The position numbers were made by a program, and so were the translations under genes. Under the pieces are notes generated by a model. The model saw only the letters and a list, made by a program, of their open reading frames with translations. It did not search any database and was not told where the DNA came from. Positions 52,727 through 59,304 of a stretch of 64,000 nt of DNA are shown in pieces. Within the stretch, counting starts at the first letter, position 1, and the number at the start of each line of letters is the position of its first letter. The DNA comes from JBIKLM01 sp044375105 (GTDB lineage Bacteria > Planctomycetota > UBA1135 > GCA-002686595), in NCBI GenBank assembly GCA_044375105.1, contig JBILNK010000001.1:5256-69255 (forward strand), given 5' to 3'.

Positions 52727-53412
52727 CGCAGGGTTCGGGAAGTCCAAGGAAGTCAGGGTCCGCGCTCGGCCCGGGCAGAGGGCGGCCCGCCCCGGGTTCA
52801 GGGGGGTCATCACGGGGCCAGCCCCCTAGTATTCCCCATTCTTGGAAGACGTCAACGCGGACAGGCCGGAGCCCGGTCGCGCCGCCGAGGCCAGGGAGGG
52901 CGAACCCAGGGGGTGAAAACGCCGGGAAGCCCCGGGAGGACGGCTGGGCTGGGGCCCTGGTTCCTGCTCCCGGGAAGATCCGCGGGCTGCCAGCCGCACA
53001 CCGCCCCCGACCTGCCATCGGGGCCGCGCTGCCCCGCCGGGAACGGACTTCCAGGTCCGAGCGGCAGCCCAGGCGACCGGGGATCGGGCCCCAAGCGCAG
53101 GGGCAGCCTGCCGCCTGGGACCCCGGATCTCCCGCTCGCCGCCCGCCGGCGGAGCAGCGGCCGGCCTCGCGGGGCGCTCGCCTGGGGGCCCTCCGTCGCC
53201 GGCCCAGGGGCTGTGGCGACCGGCACCCCTCGGCTCGCAGCCCCTTCCAGCGGAGCCGACCTGGCGCGCCTCCCGCTCCGGAACACCCCCGGGCCGGCCG
53301 GGCCGGCTCCGCCCCGAGCCGCCGGCAAGGCCACGGCCAGCCGCGCTCGCCCTCCGGCCGAAGGCGGCCCGTCAGCCCGCCAGCTCGCTGCCCCCCTAGA
53401 CCGGCAGGGCCA
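52727..53412. other. Intergenic, 686 nt, extremely GC-rich, no gene seen
   Basis: It holds the promoter of the FG-GAP gene at its left side. The open frames are Gly/Pro/Arg-rich and do not look like proteins. Several CCGGCC-type palindromes occur near 53290 but form no convincing terminator for the DUF3050 operon, which ends at 53413. Confidence 0.45.
52828..52855 (-). promoter_or_regulatory. Candidate sigma70-type promoter for the FG-GAP protein gene
   Basis: On the reverse strand TTGACG (52850-52855) and AATACT (52828-52833) are separated by 16 nt, about 100 nt before the ATG at 52726. This is the best -35/-10 pair found in the window. Confidence 0.55.
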
Positions 53413-54234
53413 TCAGCCCCGCTTCAGCGCCGCCAGGATCCCATCCCAGAGCGCCAGGCGCGCGCGGATGGCCCGCTCCGCCCCGCTCTGCGCCGCGCTC
53501 CAGCGCAGGGGATCCTGCCCGCACAGGCCGGCCAGCAGCTGCGCCGACATGGGCCCGTGGCGCTCGCCGTCCATCTGGATGTGGCGCTCGAGATAATCGA
53601 TCAGCCGGCTGAGCCGACCGCCGTGCTGGCGCGACAGGTCGCCGACCAGGCGCGTGAACATGTCCGGGATCACGTCCTCGCGGCCGAGCGTGAACGCCGC
53701 GGCCACGGCCGGCAGCGGCCCGTCCTCGATCAGCGCGAAGGTCTCGCCCACGAAGGCCCGCGCCGCCGCCGGGGCCCCCGAGCGCTCCAGCGCCTGGCGC
53801 AGACCCGCGCCGCTGTCGAGCGCTTCGAACAGGGCATCGATGGGGCCGACGCTGGCGCCGCACTGCTCCATGGCGGCGCGGTAAAGCTCGAAATGGCTGC
53901 TATAGCCCTGGCCCCCGAGCCCCTCGTCCGATTCCTCCCCCAGCACGATCTCGTTGATCAGGCGCCGGGCCGTGCCATCGCCGCGCGGGCGCCACGGCAG
54001 CTCGACCGAGGTCAGCTCGCGCTGCAGGGCCTTGAGCAGCGACATGAAATCCCAGACGGCGAACACATGGTGCTGCATGAAAACACGCACGTGTTCGAGG
54101 GTCTCGAGCTGGGTGTAGAGCGGGTGCGCGATCAGCCGGGCGCGCAGGGGCGCCAGCTGCGCCGCCAGGCCTTCGAGGCCCTGGCGGGCGGGTTCGGCGG
54201 AGCGCGCGGCGGAGGGGCTTTCGATCGGGCTCAC
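53413..54234 (-). CDS. DUF3050 (haem-oxygenase-like fold) protein
   Basis: The GTG at 54234 gives 273 aa. Family hallmarks are HPLYTQLETLEHVRVFMQHH, VFAVWDFMSLLKALQRELT, INEIVLGEESDEG and SHFELYRAAMEQCGA; the His and Glu residues in these helices could bind metal, as in iron-containing haem-oxygenase-like redox proteins. Reaction unknown. It is the last gene of a reverse-strand cluster with trmL, a TPR protein and rlmD; a TATATT box at 54289-54294 suggests that it can also be transcribed alone. No signal peptide. Confidence 0.87.
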   Translation of the reverse strand: MSPIESPSAARSAEPARQGLEGLAAQLAPLRARLIAHPLYTQLETLEHVRVFMQHHVFAVWDFMSLLKALQRELTSVELPWRPRGDGTARRLINEIVLGEESDEGLGGQGYSSHFELYRAAMEQCGASVGPIDALFEALDSGAGLRQALERSGAPAAARAFVGETFALIEDGPLPAVAAAFTLGREDVIPDMFTRLVGDLSRQHGGRLSRLIDYLERHIQMDGERHGPMSAQLLAGLCGQDPLRWSAAQSGAERAIRARLALWDGILAALKRG

Positions 54235-54288
54235 GGGGACCTCGGTTGCTGGAGAGGCCGGCGCCCAGACGAGCGCCGGTACGAGGCG

Positions 54289-54294
54289 AATATA
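54289..54294 (-). promoter_or_regulatory. Candidate -10 box (TATATT) for the DUF3050 gene
   Basis: TATATT on the reverse strand lies 54 nt before the GTG at 54234, in the 106-nt gap after rlmD. No -35 consensus is visible. Confidence 0.35.
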
Positions 54295-54340
54295 GGCCGC
54301 GGCCTGGGCCACACGAGCCCGTCTAGAGCCTCGGGAGCGC

Positions 54341-55900
54341 TCAATCCGCCGCCAAAAGGAACCAGCCCTCGAGGTGCGGCGTGTGGGGGAAGAAGTCGAA
54401 CAATCCGAGATCGAGGATCCGGTAGCCCGCGTCCAGGAACGGGCGCAGGTCCCGCGCCGCCGACGGCAGGTGGCAAGCGACGTAGCCGAGCAGCGGCGGG
54501 CGCAGGCGCCCGAGTTCGCTGACCACGTCGGGGTGCAGGCCCGCGCGGGGCGGATCGACCAGCACGGCCGTGGGAGGCCCGCCCGCGATCGCGCCCGTGA
54601 GCAGCGCGCGCACATCGCCGCGCTCGAAGCGCAGGCCCCCGAGCCCGTTCAAGGCGGCATTGCGGCGCGCATCGGCCACGGCGCTCTCGACCAGCTCGAG
54701 GCCCAGGACCTCGTCGAACAGATCCGCCAGCGCCAGGGCGAAGGTCCCGCCGCCGCAATACAGGTCGAGCAGCCGCGCGGGGCCGGCCCCGCGGGCCGAC
54801 GGCAGGGCCGACGCGAGCGCCCGGCGCACCGCCAGCACCAGCCCCTCGGCGGCCTCGGTGTTGGTCTGGAAAAACGAATTGGCCGAGATCCGAAAGGTCT
54901 TCCCGGCCAGCAGCTCGTGCACGTGGCCGGGCCCGGACAGCACGCGCTCGTGCTGCCCGTGGCTGACCATGGCCGGGCTCCCCTGGACGTTTTGGACCAG
55001 GGTGGTGATCTCCGGATGGCGCTCGAGCAGGCCTGCGCAGAGTTCCTCGAGGCCGGGGCCCTCCAGCTCGCGCGTCACCAGATCGACCAGCAGCTCGCCG
55101 GTGCGCTGGCCGCGGCGCAGCAGCAGGTGCCGCAGCTGGCCGCTCTGGTCCTGGAAGGCGTAGGGCGGCACGCCGTGGCGTTGCGCCAGGCTGCGCACGC
55201 TCTCGAGCAGGCGCTCGGCGCCTTCGAAAGCCAGCGCGCAATGGCGCACGTCGAGCACCTTGGACCAGGTGCCGCGGGCGTGCAGCCCGAGGGCGAAGTC
55301 CGTGGCGCGCCCGTCGTCGTGGCGTTCGATCCAGCGGCGGTTGCCGAAGGTGAACTCCATCTTGTTGCGATAGTGGCTCCGGCGCGGAGCGGGCACCAGC
55401 GCGGGCAGGCTCGGCGCCGGCCCGCGGCCGCTCCACAGGGGCGCGAGCTGCTCGGAGGCCAGGCGGCGCTTGAGCTCGAGCTGGACGCCGTAGTCGAGCT
55501 CCTGGAAGCGGCAGCCGCCGCAATCCGCTGTGTGCGGGCAGAGGGGCGGCACGCGCCAGGGCGAGGGCGCCAGCTCGCGTACGATCGCGGCGTCGATGCG
55601 CTCGCGCCGCCGCCGCGCCACGCGCGCCAGCACGCGCTCGCCGACCAGGCCGCGCTCGAGATGCAGGCGGTACTCCCCCACCGTGCCGACCGCCTCACCA
55701 CGCGGCCCGAGGCGCTCGAGCAGCACCTCGGTCAGATCGCCGAAACGCGGCTTGCGCGGCGCGGCTCCCGCCGGACCGAACAGGCGCGGATCCGCGACCT
55801 GCTCCTCGGGCGGCGCTGCGCACGGCTCCAAGCCCGGCTCAGCGCCCGGCGCGGGGTCCGCCGCCGGCGGCGGCTCCTGTTCGGGCGACGACGGATCCAA
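54341..55900 (-). CDS. rlmD: 23S rRNA (uracil-C5)-methyltransferase RlmD/RumA type
   Basis: This TrmA/RumA-family enzyme makes 5-methyluridine in RNA, probably 23S rRNA U1939. After a Pro/Glu-rich 50-residue extension and a TRAM-like domain, the Fe-S site is C121, C127 and C130 in CPHTADCGGC plus C221 in DVRHCALAF. The SAM motif is LDLYCGGGTF (378-387), the uracil-binding VLVDPPRAGL follows, and the catalytic cysteine is C476 in GYVACH (usually YVSCNP). The 519-aa product is longer than E. coli RlmD because of the N-terminus. RlmC or a tRNA-directed paralogue cannot be excluded. It lies 18 nt downstream of the TPR gene. Confidence 0.93.
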   Translation of the reverse strand: MDPSSPEQEPPPAADPAPGAEPGLEPCAAPPEEQVADPRLFGPAGAAPRKPRFGDLTEVLLERLGPRGEAVGTVGEYRLHLERGLVGERVLARVARRRRERIDAAIVRELAPSPWRVPPLCPHTADCGGCRFQELDYGVQLELKRRLASEQLAPLWSGRGPAPSLPALVPAPRRSHYRNKMEFTFGNRRWIERHDDGRATDFALGLHARGTWSKVLDVRHCALAFEGAERLLESVRSLAQRHGVPPYAFQDQSGQLRHLLLRRGQRTGELLVDLVTRELEGPGLEELCAGLLERHPEITTLVQNVQGSPAMVSHGQHERVLSGPGHVHELLAGKTFRISANSFFQTNTEAAEGLVLAVRRALASALPSARGAGPARLLDLYCGGGTFALALADLFDEVLGLELVESAVADARRNAALNGLGGLRFERGDVRALLTGAIAGGPPTAVLVDPPRAGLHPDVVSELGRLRPPLLGYVACHLPSAARDLRPFLDAGYRILDLGLFDFFPHTPHLEGWFLLAAD

Positions 55901-55918
55901 GCCGGTCGGGGCAGCGGC

Positions 55919-57025
55919 TCAGCGCGCCTGCAGCGCGCGCAGCAGCTCGCGGCTCTGGGCGTCTTCCTGGTCGTGCTCCAGGGCGATCTGCAGATAGCGA
56001 TCGGCCAGCTCCAGCTCGCCTTGCTCCAGGTTCAAGCGCCCCAGGTCCGCCGCGATCGCTGGCCAGCTCGGGGCGCAGGCCTCGGCTTCGTAGAGCGCCA
56101 CCAGGGCCTCGTCGACCAGGCCGCGCTCCTCGAACAGCCGCGCCTGCAGCCAGTGGGCGCGGGCCACGTCCGGATCCAGGGGCCGGTTGGCCACGGCGCG
56201 CGCCAGCACCTCTTCGGCCTCGCTGCCGCGTTCGGCGCGCAGCAGCGCCTCCGCCAGGATGCCCAGGGAGCGCGCATCCTCGGGATCGAGTTCGACGGCC
56301 TTCTGGGCCAGCTCCAGGGATGCGCCTTGCTCTTGGTCGAGCTGCACGGCGGCCAGCTCGCGCCAGGCCTCGGCGCTGCCCGGGTCCAGCTCGGTGGCGC
56401 GGCGATAGCAGGCCGCGGCACGCTCGAACTCGCCTTCGCCGGCGAACAGCGCGCCGAGCTCGAACAGCGCCTCGACGTTGTCCGGATCGGCGTTGAGAGC
56501 GCGCTCGAGGGTGCGCTGCGCTTCGCCGGCGTCCTCGGCCAGATAGCGCGCGAACAGGAACAGCAGCTCGGGGTTCTCCGGATCGAGGGACAGGCCGGCG
56601 CGCAGGGGCTGCTCGGCTTCTTCGACGCGGTCCTGGGCGATCAGCAGCGCCGCCAGCTGGCCGTAGAGCAGCTCGCTCGGATCGAGCTCGAGGGCGCGCC
56701 GCAGCAGGCGCTCGGCCTCCACATGCCGGCCGAGCTCGCTGCAGGCGTAGGCCATGCCGGAGTGCGCCAGGGCGTCGTTGGGCTCGAGCCGCAGGGCCTG
56801 GCGGAAGGCGCGCCGCGCCTCGCGGCTCGCTCCGCGGTCGAGCTGCAGCTCGCCCAGGTGCATCCACAGCTTCTGGTTCGCGGGCTCGCGCGCCAGGGCC
56901 TCTTCGAAGGTCTCGACCGCATCGGACAGGGCCCGTTCGCGGGCCGCCTCGGACTTCCACTCCGTGCCCATGGCCAGTTCGAACGCTTCACGGCAGTCCG
57001 CGGGCAGGTCGGTCGGGTGTTTCAT
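55919..57025 (-). CDS. TPR-repeat protein, 368 aa
   Basis: The product is almost entirely tetratricopeptide repeats. I count about nine from residue 38 on, with the W-LG-Y-A-F-A-P type pattern (KLWMHLGELQLDRGASREAR, ALAHSGMAYACSELGRHVEA, ALFELGALFAGEGEFERAA). There is no signal peptide or membrane helix, so it is likely a cytoplasmic scaffold. Its ATG overlaps the trmL stop (ATGA), and rlmD follows after 18 nt, so it is translationally coupled between two RNA methyltransferase genes. A role in RNA modification or ribosome assembly is a guess from position only. Confidence 0.92.
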   Translation of the reverse strand: MKHPTDLPADCREAFELAMGTEWKSEAARERALSDAVETFEEALAREPANQKLWMHLGELQLDRGASREARRAFRQALRLEPNDALAHSGMAYACSELGRHVEAERLLRRALELDPSELLYGQLAALLIAQDRVEEAEQPLRAGLSLDPENPELLFLFARYLAEDAGEAQRTLERALNADPDNVEALFELGALFAGEGEFERAAACYRRATELDPGSAEAWRELAAVQLDQEQGASLELAQKAVELDPEDARSLGILAEALLRAERGSEAEEVLARAVANRPLDPDVARAHWLQARLFEERGLVDEALVALYEAEACAPSWPAIAADLGRLNLEQGELELADRYLQIALEHDQEDAQSRELLRALQAR

Positions 57026-57582
57026 CGGGGCGGTGAGGTGACGGCGATGTCGGTCGGCCAGATGTCTTCCGCTGCCTGCGGGTGGGGCACGTAGGCGCCC
57101 CGGTTGTCGGGCAGCGGATGACCGGAGCGATGGAGCGCGGTGTAGAGCGCCAGGCAGGCCACGTTGGCCAGGTTCAGGCTGCGCACGCCCGGGCGGATCG
57201 GGATGTAGACCTTGGCCGCGGGATGGGCCTCGAGCAGCTCCCCGGGCAGGCCCTCCGTCTCGCTGCCCAGGACCAGCACGTCGTCGGGCTGAAAGGGCAC
57301 GTCGAACAGCACCTGCCCCCCGCGGGCCGTGAACAGCCGCAGGCGCTCCGCCAGCGGTCTCTGCGACCCTCGAGCGAGCACCTCCGCCGCCCGGGCCCAG
57401 TCCCGATGGACGCACAGGTCCACCAGCGGCCAGTAATCCAGCCCCGCCCGCTTCAGGTAGCGGTCCTCCAGGCTGAAGCCCAGCGGCTCGACGAAGTGCA
57501 GCCGCACCCCCGTCGCCGCCGACAGCCGCCCCGCGCAGCCCGCGTTGTGCGGGATCTGCGGGTGGACCAGCACGAGCTCCAT
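57022..57582 (-). CDS. trmL: tRNA (cytidine(34)-2'-O)-methyltransferase, SPOUT family
   Basis: TrmL 2'-O-methylates the wobble nucleotide of some leucine tRNAs. The 186-aa product begins ELVLVHPQIPHNAGCAGR, the normal TrmL N-terminus, and has the trefoil-knot SAM motifs VLVLGSETEGLP and PIRPGVRSLNLANVACLALY. The ATG at 57582 is preceded by TACAAT 8 nt upstream. The stop overlaps the start of the TPR gene as ATGA. It is the first gene of the four-gene reverse-strand cluster. The C-terminal 25 residues are an extra tail. Confidence 0.93.
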   Translation of the reverse strand: MELVLVHPQIPHNAGCAGRLSAATGVRLHFVEPLGFSLEDRYLKRAGLDYWPLVDLCVHRDWARAAEVLARGSQRPLAERLRLFTARGGQVLFDVPFQPDDVLVLGSETEGLPGELLEAHPAAKVYIPIRPGVRSLNLANVACLALYTALHRSGHPLPDNRGAYVPHPQAAEDIWPTDIAVTSPPR

Positions 57583-57590
57583 GGATCCGG

Positions 57591-57596
57591 ATTGTA
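57591..57596 (-). promoter_or_regulatory. Candidate -10 box (TACAAT) for the trmL operon
   Basis: TACAAT, five of six matches to TATAAT, ends 8 nt before the ATG at 57582. With no -35 and no Shine-Dalgarno sequence, it fits leaderless transcription. Confidence 0.55.
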
Positions 57597-57665
57597 GGCC
57601 ATGCCCCCCGCCACTCCATGCAACCCCCTGCGGGCCCCTCCCGGCGGCTTCCCAGGCAGCACCGC

Positions 57666-57671
57666 CGTTCG
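57666..57671 (+). other. No feature of note in the trmL-dinB divergent gap other than the two boxes
   Basis: Between 57583 and 57777 I see only the TACAAT box facing trmL and the TAGGGT box facing dinB. No LexA-type (CTG-N10-CAG) site was recognised. Confidence 0.25.
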
Positions 57672-57765
57672 GGCGGGCTCCCGGGGCCACCGATGGGCCC
57701 TGGGGGCGTGCGGGGGTCGATCGGGGGCGCCCCGGGGGCGGCGGGAGCGCTCGTTCTGGTTTTGT

Positions 57766-57771
57766 TAGGGT
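57766..57771 (+). promoter_or_regulatory. Candidate -10 box (TAGGGT) for dinB
   Basis: TAGGGT ends 6 nt before the ATG at 57778 and directly abuts the earlier ATG at 57772. The spacing seen at other genes favours 57778. Confidence 0.4.
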
Positions 57772-57777
57772 ATGGCC

Positions 57778-59196
57778 ATGGATTCTCCGGCCGACCTGGG
57801 CTGGGGCCCGGGGGGGCCTCGGCGGATCTTGCACCTCGATGTGGACGCGTTCCTGGCCTCGGTCGAGCAGGCCCTGCATCCAGGGCTGCGCGGGCGGCCG
57901 GTGGTGGTCGGGGGCTCGCCGCGCTCCCGCAACCTGGTCATGTCGGCCTCCTACGAGGCGCGCGCCTTCGGCATCCGCCCGGGGCTTTCGCTGCGCGAGG
58001 CCCAAAAGCGCTGCCCGCGGGCGGTGTTCCGCGACGGCGACAGCCAGGCCGCCAACCGCCTGCGCGGCGAGCTGGCGCGCCTGGCGCTCGAGTACACGCC
58101 GCTGGTCGAGATCACCTCGATCGACGACCTGCTGCTGGACGTAACCGGCGCCGAGCGGCCCTTCGGGCGCGCCTTCGACCTGGCCGTGGATCTCCAGCGC
58201 CGCGCCTCTGAGCGCCTGCACCTGCCGCTGACGATCGGCATCGGCCGGAGCGTCCTGTTCGCGCGCCTGGCGGGCAAACTCGGCAAACCGGGCGGCGTGG
58301 CCGAGCTCTGGCCCGGCCGCGAGCAGGGCTTCCTCGACGCCCTGCCGCTGGCGCACCTGCCCGGCATCGGCCATTCGATCGGCGCGCAGCTCGAGCGCTT
58401 CGGCCTGCGGCGGGTCGGCGAGCTGCGCCGGCTGGTGCCGCGCGAGCTGCTGTTCCAGAGCTTTGGCCGCGATGGACTGACCATCCACGCGCGCGCCCAC
58501 GGGCTCGATCAGCGCGCCGTGGAGGCCAGCGTCGAGCTGGATGAGCAGGGCCGGCTGGTGCACCGGCCGCCGGCCTCGATCCGCCGCGACAGCACCTTCG
58601 AACCCGAAGAAGGCCGCCCGGAGCGGATCGAAGCGATGCTGTGGTGGCTGGTGGAGCGCGCCGCGCACCGGCTGCGCTCCCACGGCCAGGTGTGCCGCGG
58701 CGTGGCCGTGCGCGTGCGCTACGTGGCCACGGGCATCGGCGCGGGCGAAGAAGGCGGCGCGGGCCAAGAAGGCGGCGCGGAGCCCGGATCCAGCGCGGCG
58801 GAGGCGCCCGGACAGGGCGCCAGCCTGGAGCAGAGCCGCTCCCTGGAGGCGCCCAGCGACGGCACGCTCGAGATCGGCAACCTGGCGCTTTCGATCTATC
58901 GCGCCTTGCCCCGCCGCCGCGCCCTGGTCAAGACCATCGGGATCAGCCTCAGCCGCTTCAGCCCGCGCGCCGGCTGGCAGCGCCAGATGTTCGACGAGCG
59001 ACCCGACGGCAGCCTGACGGCCGCCCCGGGCACCAGCCGACGGGACCGCCAGCGCGAGCTCGATCGCCTGCTCGACGCCCTGCGCGAACGCCACGGCTTC
59101 GGCCGCGTGCTGCTGGGCGCCAGCCTGCCGCTCAAAGAAACCCACCCCCTCGGCCCGGACGGCTTCAAGCTGCGCACCCCGAGCCTGAACCAGTGA
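57778..59196 (+). CDS. dinB: Y-family DNA polymerase (DinB/Pol IV type) with altered active site
   Basis: The 472-aa protein has the palm motif LHLDVDAFLASVEQ (D21, D23) and SASYEARAFGIRPG, the second metal motif TSIDDLLLD (D116), an HhH region LPGIGHSIGAQLERFG and a C-terminal little-finger domain. Two positions deviate from the canonical DMDCFF and SIDE. The steric-gate aromatic is L26, and the Glu after D116 is Asp (D117). An insert of about 40 residues rich in Gly, Ala and Glu interrupts the little finger near residues 320-360. It is a translesion polymerase by family, but fidelity and sugar selection may differ. The ATG at 57772 would add two residues. No partner imuA/dnaE2 is nearby. 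Confidence 0.92.
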   Translation: MDSPADLGWGPGGPRRILHLDVDAFLASVEQALHPGLRGRPVVVGGSPRSRNLVMSASYEARAFGIRPGLSLREAQKRCPRAVFRDGDSQAANRLRGELARLALEYTPLVEITSIDDLLLDVTGAERPFGRAFDLAVDLQRRASERLHLPLTIGIGRSVLFARLAGKLGKPGGVAELWPGREQGFLDALPLAHLPGIGHSIGAQLERFGLRRVGELRRLVPRELLFQSFGRDGLTIHARAHGLDQRAVEASVELDEQGRLVHRPPASIRRDSTFEPEEGRPERIEAMLWWLVERAAHRLRSHGQVCRGVAVRVRYVATGIGAGEEGGAGQEGGAEPGSSAAEAPGQGASLEQSRSLEAPSDGTLEIGNLALSIYRALPRRRALVKTIGISLSRFSPRAGWQRQMFDERPDGSLTAAPGTSRRDRQRELDRLLDALRERHGFGRVLLGASLPLKETHPLGPDGFKLRTPSLNQ

Positions 59197-59304
59197 CCTC
59201 CGCGGCGAGCGCGGCCGCACGCCGCGCAAGCGCGGTTCGCGACGCGCCGCGGCTGGAGAAGGGCCTGGATCAGGCTGCGGCTCGGGCGGCTGCGGCGCTG
59301 GGCG

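Noticed and set aside
52852..53334. 160-codon reverse frame in the 686-nt gap
   Set aside because: Pro/Gly/Arg-rich throughout, no motif, no start signal; it overlaps the promoter of the FG-GAP gene.
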